Shown: piece by piece, positions 25,550-36,858 of the stretch | How the letters are laid out: every line of letters starts with the position of its first letter | How positions within the stretch are numbered: the first letter of the stretch is position 1 | Source of the DNA: Epiperipatus broadwayi | Lineage: Eukaryota; Onychophora; Udeonychophora; Euonychophora; Peripatidae | NCBI GenBank assembly: GCA_028023455.1 | Contig: JAQFVV010012447.1 | Span: 1,056,001 to 1,120,000 of the forward strand | Length of the DNA: 64,000 nucleotides | Direction of reading: 5' to 3' | Translations under genes and position numbers: made by a program | The notes under the pieces: model-generated | Database searches by the model: none | Seen by the model: only the letters and a program-made list of their open reading frames with translations | What the model was told of the DNA's origin: nothing

Positions 25550-25866
25550 GGCAAAACTCACTATACATATTGCCACACACAGCAAGCTAGAGTAATCAAT
25601 GGATGCCAGAATGCTTGTGCATAAAATCCTTGTATAGTGCCTACTCATCCCCAGACTAGTTTCTGGCTTGTGGCCTTCATCAGTGAGGAGCCTTGGATAT
25701 TGGAAGAGTAGACATTAGATGGGGATTTTATGCACAATCCTTCTGGCATCCATTGATTACTCTAGCTTGCTGTGTGTGTGGCAATACGTATTGTGAGTTT
25801 TGTCTGTTTTAACAACAGCTATAGACAAGCATAAGAAGTGGTGGCCATGTGATGTTTATTGGCTTA
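25550..25866. mobile_element. F1 hammerhead repeat, short foldback
   Basis: Left arm from GGCAAAACTCACTATACATA to the ribozyme, then a sharp turn at about 25699 and a right arm of about 105 bp returning to GCAATACGTATTGTGAG and TTGTCTGTTTTAACAAC. The turn sits in GGATATTGG, part of the outer stem I sequence. The left arm has lost ATATTGG between TGGGG and ATGAG, so the ribozyme lacks its outer helix. Confidence 0.8.
25647..25697 (-). ncRNA. Hammerhead ribozyme, F1, core intact but stem I shortened
   Basis: Minus strand: CCTCA pairs with TGGGG, CTGATGA (plus 25677-25683), stem II GGC-CACAA-GCC, GAAA (plus 25660-25663), stem III ACTAGT, C17. The outer helix seen in other copies is missing because ATATTGG is deleted, which should lower activity. 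Confidence 0.8.
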
Positions 25867-25869
25867 AAA

Positions 25870-27028
25870 TCCTCTACTTTTAAAAATATTCTCAATCATA
25901 ATTCTTTTTCACTTTATAATCTCCTCAATAAATAATCACCTTAATTGATTGCCTTCAACACTTAAAACATTGTAAGTCTTATTTTTCACATTTTTTACTT
26001 TTTAATTAAAAAAATTCTCAAGGCCTTACATTTTTTATACTTTGTTTTTAATTATTCAGATTATATTTACATTAAAATAATTCATGTTCTAAAAAGTCAT
26101 TTAACATGTTTGCTTTTCAATTCCAACTTTGATGGACTACAAAGCAACAGTTTATTAAACACTTGTAATTCTTACTGCAATATCTATTGCTATTTGCATC
26201 ATCAGATAAACAATTTTCTAAATCAATACAATAAGTCTGATTATTTAAAATTACAATAGATGGTGTTACAGTAGAAATGGAAGCAAAACTTTCTAAATCG
26301 TAGGTTAAATTTTTGGAATTATAATTATGATTCTTAATCATGCATAATCATGCAGCAGCATGATGATTTTATTGAAAGAAGTATGAAATTGATGATATTT
26401 TATGGTAAATGATCATAATAGAAGAGACCAACACATCTTTTCTTCCTCATTATAAATCTATGTTTTAAAGCACTTATATACTGCTAAAAATTTAAATAAA
26501 TATTAAAGTAGCTTTGCAACTTTAGTATTTATTGTTTTGATATATATTTACATAATCTATTGTGCATAAAATTTTATAGAAAAGTGGTACCACATTTTCT
26601 TGCTTGCCTATGACCTGCATTGGAATCTGAATCAAGTAAAATTGAAAATTGTCTTCAGACTTGGAATTTTCTCAACTTACTTAATATCCAATATTGGTCA
26701 ACCTATAACTATCTAGATATTCTTAGCTATAGGATAATAATAAGATGGATAATTGCTCAAACACACATCACTCCATAATTGCAAACCTGATGGAAACTGC
26801 CCTCTCCTTTACTGTTTAAGATTAGCAGATGTTGTTGAATTGTTATGTATACAGATTAATCTTTTTCAAAACTAATAAATGTAATGAAAATCAATCTAAA
26901 AATATACCTTAAACTTGATCGTATATGTAGCCTTTATTTTACATCATGCTGTTGTAAAATGAAATTATTTTCTATCATAATTATTATATTTATATAATAT
27001 GTTGAAAAATAAAAAATATACATCTAAG
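25870..27028. other. AT-rich non-coding stretch
   Basis: No gene recognised. The 74-aa minus frame at 26117 lacks any domain. Confidence 0.45.
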
Positions 27029-27030
27029 GT

Positions 27031-27052
27031 TTTTTTTTTTTTTTTTTTTTCA
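27031..27052 (-). other. Poly-A tail of LINE copy A
   Basis: 22 consecutive T on the plus strand abut sequence without LINE similarity, which fixes the 3' end and orientation of the element. Confidence 0.9.
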
Positions 27053-27441
27053 AAAATTTTATTAAATAAGTACAATGTTTACAGTGACAATTATGTATAC
27101 ATGGTAAATTAAAAGAAAAGCTAGAATTACAAACATAAAAATGAAGTACATGATTATAAATAAATAAAAGATAGTATTATTCTGGGCAAGAGGTAAACCC
27201 GAATACCTGGTCTACTGTTAACACCCAAGTAGACCAATTAAGCTCACCAACTCACCTAGACAAATTGCCTCACACTACCAAGAGTCACGTAGTCAATCTA
27301 GAGTTTGGTAAGATCACCATTGTAAAAATCACTACAACTATGAAGGCTTAGGTATTTATGCTAAATCTGATGTATTCAGTTAAATATTATCCATTTTGAT
27401 AACATAAGGATCTGAACCTCTGATTATTAACAAAACCACTT

Positions 27442-30400
27442 TCAGCAATATATTAGACAGAAGAAACAAAGCGTTTTACCAGCAATCATCCTTGCAATGC
27501 AATCAGAGTCCATGTTTCCTCGAATAATACTTTTGGAGCTAGGAGCATTCAGTTTATTCAGAAAGAATTTTCCCTCATGAATTGCACCGGGATTGAAAAC
27601 CATTTTACAATGAGTAGACCACAATGCATAGTTGATAAATAATGACAACCTAATAGTAGGGATGGATCTTGTCTTAATACTGTCCTTAAGAGAGGTAACA
27701 AGGTAAAAATTCGTTTTAAGGTTATCAGCAATAATCCTTCTAGACCTCCAGAGTCCATGGCACGAGTAAATCAGATGGTCAAATGTTTCGTCATGAGTCT
27801 GGCAGAGGGGGCAGATTGTGTCAATTTTGTTGATGCCTTGCCTATGGAAGAGAAACCAATTAGTGCTAATGACATTTAAAATTTATCTTAATAATAAAAT
27901 CAAAAAATTTTGGTTCCATAGCCCAGCACCTGAAGAGGGAGATGATCTTATTATTTATCAGGGCAAGTAGAGGTGTTATGGGAGTTGTGACTGGGTGAAT
28001 GAGACTATGTGCTTGTCAAATATTAATCCTGTTATCAAACGTATCATTCATAATTACCATGTAGCTTTTGATCAAATCAATTACGGCATCAAGGAAATTC
28101 TTGACTCTAGGAGGGGGTCTATCAGTTGGGATAACTGGCAAAATGACTTGCTCATATCCAAATGATTTAATAAGCATGGTGATAAAATTAAATATCTTTT
28201 GAATATGAATGGCTTGAATAGCATGATAAGAAAGTCCATTATACTTCCGGTGAAGTTGCATCCCGTTAATGCTAATTGCAACAACTTTATCTTCCCAGAA
28301 AAGTCGAGATGCAAGAGAATTCATTCTATTGATAAAAGTCTTAGTGATCCTCATGATGGGCATGCAATAGTTGAGCTTGGCCATGATCTTCATATTGAGA
28401 AGCATTACCTTACCATGTAGGGAAAGGTAGACTTTAGACAGACGTTTAGTAAGTCTTTCCATTGAGTGCAGAATGTGATTTTGAATATCTTTGGACATTT
28501 GGAAGTATGATTTGGATATCTCAAAGCCCAAAAACTTTTGAGGATTGGCTGTAAATTTGGATACAATCTTCTGACCTGAGGATACTTTCCATATATCTGA
28601 TTTTAATGGGTTGATGGTAAGACCATAGTCAGCTGTGTATTTATCCAATATGGAGTATAACTGAGGTAAATAGGTTCTTGAAGGGAGGAAAATGATTACG
28701 TCATCCATATAAGCCATGAGCATTATCAATTTGGCAAACCTTGGTACATAGACACCCAGTAGTTGTTGTTCGATGGCTTTCAACAGCAGATCAATGTAGA
28801 CTATAAAGAAAAGAGCACTGAGAGGGGAGCCTTGCAAAATGGATGTGTTAGGTTGGAAAAATGAAGAGAGCTTGCCATTCAGTGAGACAGCAATTTCTCT
28901 GTTAGACATGAGGTTATTTATGATCTGTATGATAGAGGTTGGGATGTGATGGCCTTTCAGTAGGTTTAGAAGAGTACTGATGATAACAGAGTCGAAAGCT
29001 GCATTGAAATCAAGCTGGATAGCTATGACAGCCTGGTTTCTCTGTTGTCTAACATAATCAATTAATATTTTAGCTTGACCAATGGATAAAATTGGTGAAG
29101 AATGTTTTTTCGCAAATTGGGAAGGTTATATTTTGGAGTATCTTATCCTGGATCTTATCTTTTATGACAGATTCCAGGATTTTAATGATGAGCAGAGACA
29201 TAGAAATAGGCTGAATGTTTTTGAGGGTGTGGGGATCCTCATGCTTCTTTAGGAAGGGTACTAAAGCAATAGGATATAGGTGGGGGATTGTTCTTTTCTC
29301 CTGTGCCAAATGGTTCATCATTCTAAATAGGATGGGAATTGTGAAGTGGCTTAGATGATCTAACAGGAAGCGTGGTATAGAATGCAGTCCGGGATGTATT
29401 TTATCTGGCAATGCTTGGAGTTTGGTTTTCAGCATATCTTCAGTGATACCATGATCATCTTGACAAATTAAAATGTCTTCAATGGGAATATTAACATGGC
29501 TGAGACAATGAAATTTTTGTTCAAAGTGTTTATGGATTTCCTTAATCATTGGAAGGCCAACAAAGGACTCACCATCAATATTGATGATAGTGGGAGTAGG
29601 GGGGGTTTAATAGCACCCAGTGCCCAATGCAAGTAGCTTCTAGACCAACAGTTCTGCTTAGCCAGAAACACCTTGGCACACTTTATAGACAGATAATCTG
29701 CAAGTGCCTTCTGTTTGGCTTTATACTGTAGCTTAACAGATATAATCTCATCTATAGAAGATGAGGCAGAGTTAAATGTCTTCATTCTGAAATCAAGCTC
29801 ATCCAAGTCTTTAAGTAAGGCCAACGGTCCCTTTCGCTTAATTGTATGGTAGGAAATGATCGATTGAAGAATGCCAATAAAGGCAAACCATGCTTCCTCT
29901 ATAGGTTTGGCAAGTATATCTATTTTTTTAAAATATATATAAGCCTCAGATGGTATGGCTTCTGTTATATTAGATTTTGTCAACATTCTAATGGTGTTGC
30001 AAGCGGGAGTGACATTATTAGCAGCTTCAATCTGAACTACTAGGGCAAGATGGTCAGAAAAGACCACATGTTCTAATTTTGCAGTAATGAGAAAATTTAT
30101 GTCAGGCATATAAAAGAATAGATCAATCAGTGACCTGTATTTTCTGGTGTAAAAAGAGTAGGAATCATCAGGCAGATGACCCTCTCCACTCATAAATGGC
30201 TTATCTATCAAGCGAATATAGGTTTTTGTAAATTTTGCATAGGTGATATTAAAGTCGCCAAAGATTAGGGTCAGGTTGTTATTATTTACCAATAGCATAT
30301 TAATTATGTTAATGACTTTCATTAACATGCAGCAGGACCTATCTGCATACACATATATTATATTGATTACCAAATTTTGATATGTGACTGATATAGCAAT

Positions 30401-30678
30401 AAAGTTATTATCTTTATAGAGTATTATAAATTTATTAGGTGGATGTTTTTTATTTATAAGTAAACCAACTCCGCCAGCTGCAATAACGCTATCAGAGAAA
30501 GCATGTATCCAAGAGATTCAAGACATTCTCTAATTCTATAATCAGAATTTGAGTGATATTTTGTTTCACTCATAAAAAATAAATGTGGATTATTGATTGT
30601 GATCCATTGTTCAATGGCATATACCCTTTCCAATGAGTTGATACCCCTAACATTTATGCCTACAAACTTATGCAACAT
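27442..30678 (-). pseudogene. LINE copy A ORF2 (endonuclease-reverse transcriptase)
   Basis: Start MLHKFVGINVRG at 30678 matches the start of the other copy. Endonuclease motifs: NVRG, SETK, GDFN, SDH (catalytic His pair intact). RT motifs: HPGLHSIPRFLL, NIQPISM (usual Arg changed to Gln), LDFNAAFDSV (first catalytic Asp), ILQGSPLSALFF and AYMDD (YMDD catalytic pair). The 297-aa frame 28909-28016 is the best-preserved RT/connection block, with HGKVMLLN and RLFWEDKVVAIS. A CPLCQTHDETFDHLIYSC finger at about 27820-27770 ends it. Frameshifts occur at about 30500, at a seven-G run near 29600 and near 29100, and stops near 28016, so no active protein is made. Confidence 0.9.
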
Positions 30679-30759
30679 AATTGGGTTATGTATCTATTAA
30701 AACTACCACAAAGAATATAAGGATCCCTTTTAATTCTCAGCATAAATAAAATGTAAATT

Positions 30760-32198
30760 CTAGTTGGGATAGTCTGCATCTTTGTAGTCTGGATCATCAA
30801 TGGTGTTACCTGAGGTTTCTTCTAACCCAATGGGTTCAATCACCAGGGTGCCATGTGAACCGTCAACATCAATGACATGATGTACATCACCAGCAGTCAC
30901 TTCTAATGAATTAAGACTCAATATCCTATTATCTTCATCTGATAACTGACATTTCTTCTCTGGACTTTTTTTCTTATTTATTGGAATATTGTTTTTCTTC
31001 TTCTGCTTAAGAGATAAACATGTTTTTCTTCCCCAGAGATTTTTCATCTTCTGAGCTGGATTTGTGTATAATGGTTGACTTCCTTTTCTTAGTACTGGAC
31101 TTATCTATGGGCACTTCCATTGAAGATTCCTCTTCGGGGCTAATATCTCCTTGATTGGGGTTGATAGGCTTGTTGTTACTTTTAAGCTGCTTGTTCATAC
31201 TTCTTGTGCATCTCAAAGTAATGGTTTTAGTCTGATAAGAAACTAAACTTTTTTTCAGAGGCTTCTTGACAGGATTGCTTGGAGTAGTGCTATTATTGTG
31301 CTGATAACATGTGAGATTGTCTGAAGTATCTTGCTCCACCACAGTTTGTTGTGCTGATCCCATTATTTCAGCATGATGTAGTTGGCTTTGTGTATCATTT
31401 CTTCATTTAGAGGCCGGTGGAAGTAGAGGCTTATCTACAAGAAACAGATCTTGAGTAATATCTGATGTTTCTTCTTCTCTGCCTACACTTCTGTAATCAG
31501 GTTGTTGCAAGACAGATATTTGTTGATTATTTATTTGATATTGTTTGTAGGCAATTCTAACTTGAGGTTCTGTTGTTGATGTGTCATTAGTTATGGATGA
31601 GTATGATTGTGCAGTACCTTGAGAAGTTGATGTAAAATTCTTTTTGCATCTATGATAAATACTCTTTTTGATTCCACAATTAGACCACATTCTTGATTGA
31701 CAATCTTTCACCAAGTGGGTCCTCTCAAGACAATGAAAACACTGTGGTCTAACTCCATGTAAAGAGAGGATCAAGTGTGAGCCTTTGTAATTAAACACGG
31801 TAGGTATGTCAGTGGGTGAAACATTTTGTTTAATTGCTATTTGAAAGGTTACATTGTTAGATAGAAAATGTAGTCCATCTGAATCAATAGGAAGGTATTT
31901 AAACTTACTAACATTGCCAAAGGCTTTGAGTGATTCCTGTAGATGTTCTTGGTAGAAGTTGATAGGACAATTTTTAATCCTACCAGAAATTATATTAGGC
32001 CTAGTGAGATCAATGTAACAGATGAATTTATCATTTAATTCCCTGATATTGCTTTTAAAGTAATTCTTGGCTGCTCAGTTAGTAAATTCCATAGCAATGT
32101 AGTGATCATTAGGATGATTCAAGATCTTATGAATACCATGACTTAAGTCTTTTTCTTTAATAGTTTCATATAGCAACTCAGTGGAGAACTTGAACAAT
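30760..32198 (-). pseudogene. LINE copy A ORF1 (nucleic-acid-binding, gag-like)
   Basis: N-terminal part is missing. From 32198 the pieces read ELLYETIKEKDL, NHPNDHYIAMEFTN, stop, then LTRPNIISGRIKNC, matching ORF1 of the copy at 58 kb. A CCHC knuckle CFHCLERTHLVKDC (C-x2-C-x4-H-x4-C, about 31740-31690) is intact. The following second knuckle reads SNCGIKKSIYHRC, where the first Cys has become Trp. Behind it lies a low-complexity basic Ser/Thr/Lys-rich tail with KKRKST and KKNNIPINKKKSP, likely RNA-binding or nuclear-localising. Three frames (31798-31403, 31363-31007, 31047-30760) carry successive parts, so at least two frameshifts have occurred. The family role is binding the LINE RNA. Confidence 0.8.
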
Positions 32199-32199
32199 G

Positions 32200-33529
32200 C
32201 TCAGTTTAAACTTAATTTTTTAACTTTTGTTTTCACTACGTTTTTGAATTTTTTTTTAAAAAAAACATTAGAAATTATATATATTTTTTGATATTATATC
32301 ATTGACATAAACAAAATTAAATTTGAAATTATTTTTTCAACTTTTTAAAATAAGCAAAAATGTAACTTGCATCTGGACAAACAAAACATTAAAAACCCAT
32401 ACTGTAATGTGTAATGATTGACTGGAAGAAAAGTTATTCTTAACTTCTGATAGAACCTGCCATTAAGGTATAAAAAAGAAAAACTAAAGCATAGATTATT
32501 TTTTATAACAAATAAACAGTTAATGGGGGGGGGGATAAAGTGAATAAATGATTAATGATTCCCAAGTAAATTAGGTCTGGTTCAAAACTATTGTTAATAA
32601 AACAAATACATAGAACTATTGGCACCCATAATCAAAGTGTACTTATTCCTAAAATTAATGCTGCAACAACCTTTAAATAGCTTATTTTAGAGCACTGGCT
32701 TCTCCAGCAACTGTCTATCAATGAAATCTAAATAGAATGGATATCATCTAAATAGAATGGATATCATTTGTCAAATGCTGAATGTGAAATTTTAAATAAT
32801 TTTCTACAATTGTTTTATTATCTAGCTAAGAATAATTTAATAGCCATTTACTGACCAATATTAGATAGTTATCTAGGTGAACTATAATCCAGATACTGAT
32901 AATAGTCTCTAAATTAGACTGAAATCTAAAATAATTTAAATAGACCAGAGTTAAAACAAAATTTCTGAGTATAACAAATATCTGTACAACCTCTATAGCA
33001 TTAGCCCCTTTATTTTATATGTATATAAATATATACCACTGTATTTTTTAATATATTTTATTATTATTAAGTAATAAAGGAAATCAATTTCTAGGGCAAT
33101 TTTTAAAAAGTTGACAAAAAAGTTTGATTCAATTTAATACTTTTTGTTTTAAAAATTGCTCTTGATTTAATATTATTTTTAGATGCTTATAGTTATGTTT
33201 GGTACTTAAATCAAGAAAGTAGATTAATTTTGAAGTAATTTTTATATATATTGATAAAAAGAAAAGTGGAAAAAGTAAAGAGTTAAACAAACCTTGGAGC
33301 AACTTAGGACATTAAGAATTCCAACTTTCTCAGAGATACAGAAAATGTCACTTCTTTCTTTGATCCCTCACCTGTTCATTCTCACAAATCAAACTTTTCT
33401 TAACAGTTGAGATAATACTTAATATAGTTTTTGTAAATTGGGAGAAAATATATTAATATATAAATAATGTTGATATGGATAAATTAAATAATAGAAATAA
33501 AAAATAGCTGTGCGTATATTTGTATGTTG

Positions 33530-33530
<1 letters not shown>
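32200..33530. other. AT-rich non-coding stretch
   Basis: No gene. A 21-bp direct duplication (ATCTAAATAGAATGGATATC twice) lies at 32726-32767 and a G8 run at 32525. Confidence 0.45.

Positions 33531-33531
<1 letters not shown>

Positions 33532-33576
<45 letters not shown>
33532..33576. repeat. (TA)n microsatellite
   Basis: About 22 TA units abutting the outer end of the F3 array. Confidence 0.97.
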
Positions 33577-33579
<3 letters not shown>

Positions 33580-33725
33580 TAAAATCATGTTATATGTCAC
33601 ATGATCTACATAGCTTGCATTTACAAATATGTAATATACAGAGCATGCCAATAGCTCTAAACAAGCTTATTTTTTATGATAAATGCTACAAGAAAAAGCA
33701 TTCAAATCATCTTTATTTAGAATAT

Positions 33726-33780
33726 TCCCCATCCCCAGACCAGTTTTGATCTATGGCTCTTTTCAGTGAGAAGCTAGGAC
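33726..33780 (-). ncRNA. Decayed hammerhead, F3
   Basis: Minus strand: CTCA, CTGAAAA (G8 mutated), GAGCC-ATA-GATC, CAAAAC in place of GAAAC, TGGTC, TGGGGATGGGGA. Two core positions are lost, so it is inactive. Confidence 0.65.
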
Positions 33781-34249
33781 AAAAAACTAACTTAAGATAA
33801 ACATTTATCTAAAAGTTAACTCTTAAGAAGAAGATCTGAAATTTTAGATATCTACAAGTCTTTAAATTCAGCTCTCCAACTGAAATAATCATATGGGTCT
33901 GAACTTATTTCAGAAATCTTATATATTAATGAGCTTTGTAATTAAATTTAACCAAAGCCCCAAAAGCAAAATAATAACAGTAATAAAATCATGTTATATG
34001 TCACATGATCTATATAGCTTGCATTTACCAATATGTAATATAAAGAGCATGCCAATAACTCTAAAGAAGCTTATTATTTAAGATAAATGCTACAAGAGAA
34101 ATCATTCAAATTATCTTTATCTAGGATTGTCTCCATCCCCAGATCATTTTAGTTGGACAGCTGAAATTAAAGACTTGTAGATGTCTAAATTTTCAGATCT
34201 TCTTAAGAGTTAACTTTTTAGATAAATGCTTATCTTGAGTTAATCTTTT

Positions 34250-34292
34250 TGTCCTAGCTTTTCACTGAAGAGAGCTCTGGGGATGGAGGCAA
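34250..34292 (+). ncRNA. Decayed hammerhead, F3, internal deletion
   Basis: TTTTCACTGAAGAGAGC is followed directly by TCTGGGGATGG. The first core strand CTGAAGA is perfect, but stem II, GAAA and stem III are deleted, leaving the post-cut stem I strand. Confidence 0.65.
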
Positions 34293-34387
34293 TCCTAGAT
34301 GAAGATGATTTGAATGCTTTCTCTTGTAGAATTTATTATACAAAAAACTTATTTAGAGCTATTGGCATGCTATATATATATATATTG

Positions 34388-34660
34388 TACCGGTCGAAAA
34401 ATGTATGTTTATCCAACAAGACCCAAAATAAAGGGTAAAGTACCTCAAACCCAAGCATGTACAAGATACACAGGTCAGGTACATTGTGGATTCTGCCCTA
34501 TTTATTCATTATCCCAAATCCAAGACATAATCAACATTTCCCAAAGATCACATCGTACACTTTAGTTTTACTGGCCCAAAGCAAAGCCTCAGAGCATAAG
34601 ATTGAAGATGATGATGATGGTTCAATGAGACCTTGGTTGACTTGTTTTTGTTTGACTTAA
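34388..34660. other. Unclassified block beginning TGTACCGG, richer in G+C
   Basis: Begins abruptly after (TA)n with TGTACCGGTCGAAAAATG and stays open in two overlapping frames (83 and 67 aa). The peptides show no known domain. The 5' end resembles the block at 40260, which also follows (TA)n. It could be the end of an LTR or DNA transposon. I cannot name it. Confidence 0.35.
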
Positions 34661-36135
34661 TTTATAAGTAACAAAGAAAATAAAAAGTGAATAAATGATT
34701 CAAACAACTGGAAAATTTAGATATAGATATACATTTAGACTATTAAAATATTAAGTTACAATTCCTCAAGCTCAAGATAAGTTGTATGCATTCATTTACT
34801 ATCTAGACATTTAAATTTAAAATAGATTGCATAACAAGGTGATGACATATATATATAACTAGTGACCATGTTCTTAGCCTATTACATTATTGACACAATT
34901 ATTAGATTGTAGTATTCTAACAACATTAGAAAAAATAAGTGACAATGGATTTTAGCAAATTAAAGTTAAATAAATAATTTATAATTATGCACACCTATAT
35001 ATCTAGAGTCAAGTACTCATATGTAATGATGATTTTAAAATCTTCAATGGCATTATTGATAAACTAGACACTAAAAAACAAAATCAATCTATCTCTTTTC
35101 AAACTTTTCTTTTCTATTAAATGTGTCATTAGAAGTAACTTGGATTATAATTAACAATTGAGAAAGTGATGAAGGGAACAAAAAGAAATGATTACTTTAA
35201 TTTTTTTTCAAATAAACTTTCTTAAAAATTTAAGAGGGGAAAGTTAAAATTAAAACTATCAATCTATATCAAATACCTTAAGAGTTAAAACATATTTATA
35301 CATTAATAATATTAAAAAATTAATAAAAGAGATAAAAATTATAAATATAAAATTACACTTTATATCACTGACTTACTGGTAATTTCTTAGAAAACAGTTT
35401 CATAAGTAAAGTTTACCTTCAGTCCAGAAAAAAGATGATACAAGAGCTATTATTTTTTGGAAAAGTTGAATTATATAAATGTGTACATATGCAAAAAGGC
35501 AGCTAAAGATTTTCATGTCTTCTTTTACTGGTTTTATAGATCTAATAGAGAGGTGATCCTGGAATTGCTTTATTAAAAGTGATGTGCATTTCTTCAATGA
35601 TATCTTTGATGGTAGTAGTTGGCTTATGTTATTGGCCAGTCAATAAGCAAAGTTAAGCATTTGATGGCTATAGTCTCATATTGGAGAATGAAGTTAATCT
35701 TCCTAGTGCTTTATTAGCTCATAAGTTTTACCATGACAACTGGAAGCAGTTCTGGGTTCATCATAAAGCAGGCAAAGGTAAAATACAAGCAGAATACAAA
35801 GCAGGATAGACTGGAATCAAACATATTGTAGCTTCCAAAATAATTTTCAGATGGTCTTTTTATAGCACTAAATTTCATTAATTAGCCCACTCATTTTCCA
35901 ACAATTTTTAATTAGTCAAACCAATGATTACATTTTTAACTTTGATAAGCCAGTAATTATTGAATTAATGGAATTACCAAATTTTCAATTAGATCAATCT
36001 GAGGCTTGTTAGAGATAACAGAATGTTAAAATAAGAAACGAGAATTAATAAAAGAAAATTGATTTTCTTAAAAAGTTTTAAGTTAATAACATAAAGTAAT
36101 TAATAATTGGTAAAAGTTTTAAGATTAAGCAAACT
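34661..36135. other. AT-rich non-coding stretch
   Basis: No gene recognised. 35400-35840 is less AT-rich and may be an old repeat. The 65-aa minus frame there has no domain. Confidence 0.4.
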
Positions 36136-36139
36136 AAAG

Positions 36140-36350
36140 AAACAATATACCAAAATTCTTACATGACCATGGTTTCATTGATTAAGCAAATAGACCTTCT
36201 CAAGAAAAAATCTATTTGTTTAGTAGATGAAACCATGGTCATCACTAAAGAAACAACATATGTTGTTTATGTGTTTTTTTAGTTTGATTTTCACTTGAGA
36301 AGATCTATTTGTTTAGTAGATGAAACCATGATCATGTAAGGATTTTGGTA
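36140..36350. repeat. Inverted repeat
   Basis: GACCATGGTTTCATTGATTA and nearby AAATAGACCTTCTCAAG on the left match TAGATGAAACCATGATCATG and CTTGAGAAGATCTATTTG on the right. A third partial copy (36208-36242) sits between them. An element family with the same palindromic style as the ribozyme arrays but without a visible ribozyme. Confidence 0.7.
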
Positions 36351-36449
36351 AAATTTGGATTTTTATCTAATATTGTATTGTCTTATGGTTTTTTATATTT
36401 TATTTTATTACAAGTATAATGTTAGGCAGTTTTGATGATATAGATTGCA

Positions 36450-36720
36450 GATGCTTTTACTATATGATGAAACTGAACTGAATTCAGACCCATATAGCTA
36501 TCTAGTTTGTTTGACTGGATTTGAAGACATTTATGTATCTGAAAAATTCATGCTTTCAAACTGATAGAAATGTGTTTCATAAATGCTGTTTGTAGAGTTG
36601 GTGTTTAGATCTAATTTCTGGTCTTCTTACCCTTTACTGACATGAGCCAACTAGCTCAAAAACATGGTTTGAAGGTTGGAGACAATGAGAAAGAGATATT
36701 GAATTTTATCTCTCTCAGCG
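36450..36720 (+). mobile_element. F4 repeat, single diverged unit
   Basis: Carries the box CTGAACTGAATTCAGACC with CATATAGCTATCTAG at 36473-36506, GGATTTGAAGACATTTATG, TTCATAAATGCTGTTTG and TGTTTAGATCTAATTTCTGG, then a ruined ribozyme. Each landmark and its spacing match the F4 unit at 43.15-43.36 kb. Confidence 0.7.
36644..36697 (+). ncRNA. Decayed hammerhead, F4
   Basis: CTTTACTGACATGAGCC holds two extra bases inside the CUGANGA strand. Stem II GAGC-CAACTA-GCTC is perfectly paired, but GAAA reads AAAA, then ACATGGTT and TGAAGG. Inactive by two changes. Confidence 0.6.
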
Positions 36721-36724
36721 TTTA

Positions 36725-36824
36725 TGTAAGCTAAGCTTGTTAGTGAGCTATTGGTAAAGCTCCATTTAGTGATCATAAAATGCAAGCTATGTGCAAGTTA
36801 CGAAATTTATAACTTTTTTTGTTT

Positions 36825-36858
<34 letters not shown>

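Larger units (their letters stand above)
27031..32198 (-). mobile_element. Non-LTR retrotransposon (LINE), Tx1/L1-like, copy A
   Basis: A two-ORF LINE on the minus strand, about 5.2 kb. Its 3' end is marked by a 22-bp T run (27031-27052 on the plus strand, that is a poly-A tail). Order 5' to 3': ORF1 with zinc knuckles (32198-30760), an 81-bp gap, then ORF2 with an apurinic-type endonuclease, RT and C-terminal Cys-His finger (30678-27442). Homology starts inside ORF1 at about 32198, so the copy is 5'-truncated. I found no target-site duplication. Frameshifts and stops show it is dead. C-terminal features (FW...IS, GLSYH, CPLC...H....C) are closest to the L1/Tx1 group, but the clade should be settled by a tree. 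Confidence 0.9.
33577..34386. mobile_element. F3 hammerhead repeat array, tandem then inverted
   Basis: A minus-oriented unit starts at 33581 (AAAATCATGTTATATGTCAC) and repeats at 33985, period 404. Measured at the ribozyme cut (33736 and 34141) the unit is 405 nt. Immediately after the second cut-site landmark CCCCAGA (34136-34142) the sequence turns into the opposite orientation (TTAGTTGGACAGCTGAA...), and the plus-oriented arm runs to (TA)n at about 34373. The box ATGGGTCTGAAC is at 33893. Flanked by (TA)n on both sides. Confidence 0.75.
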
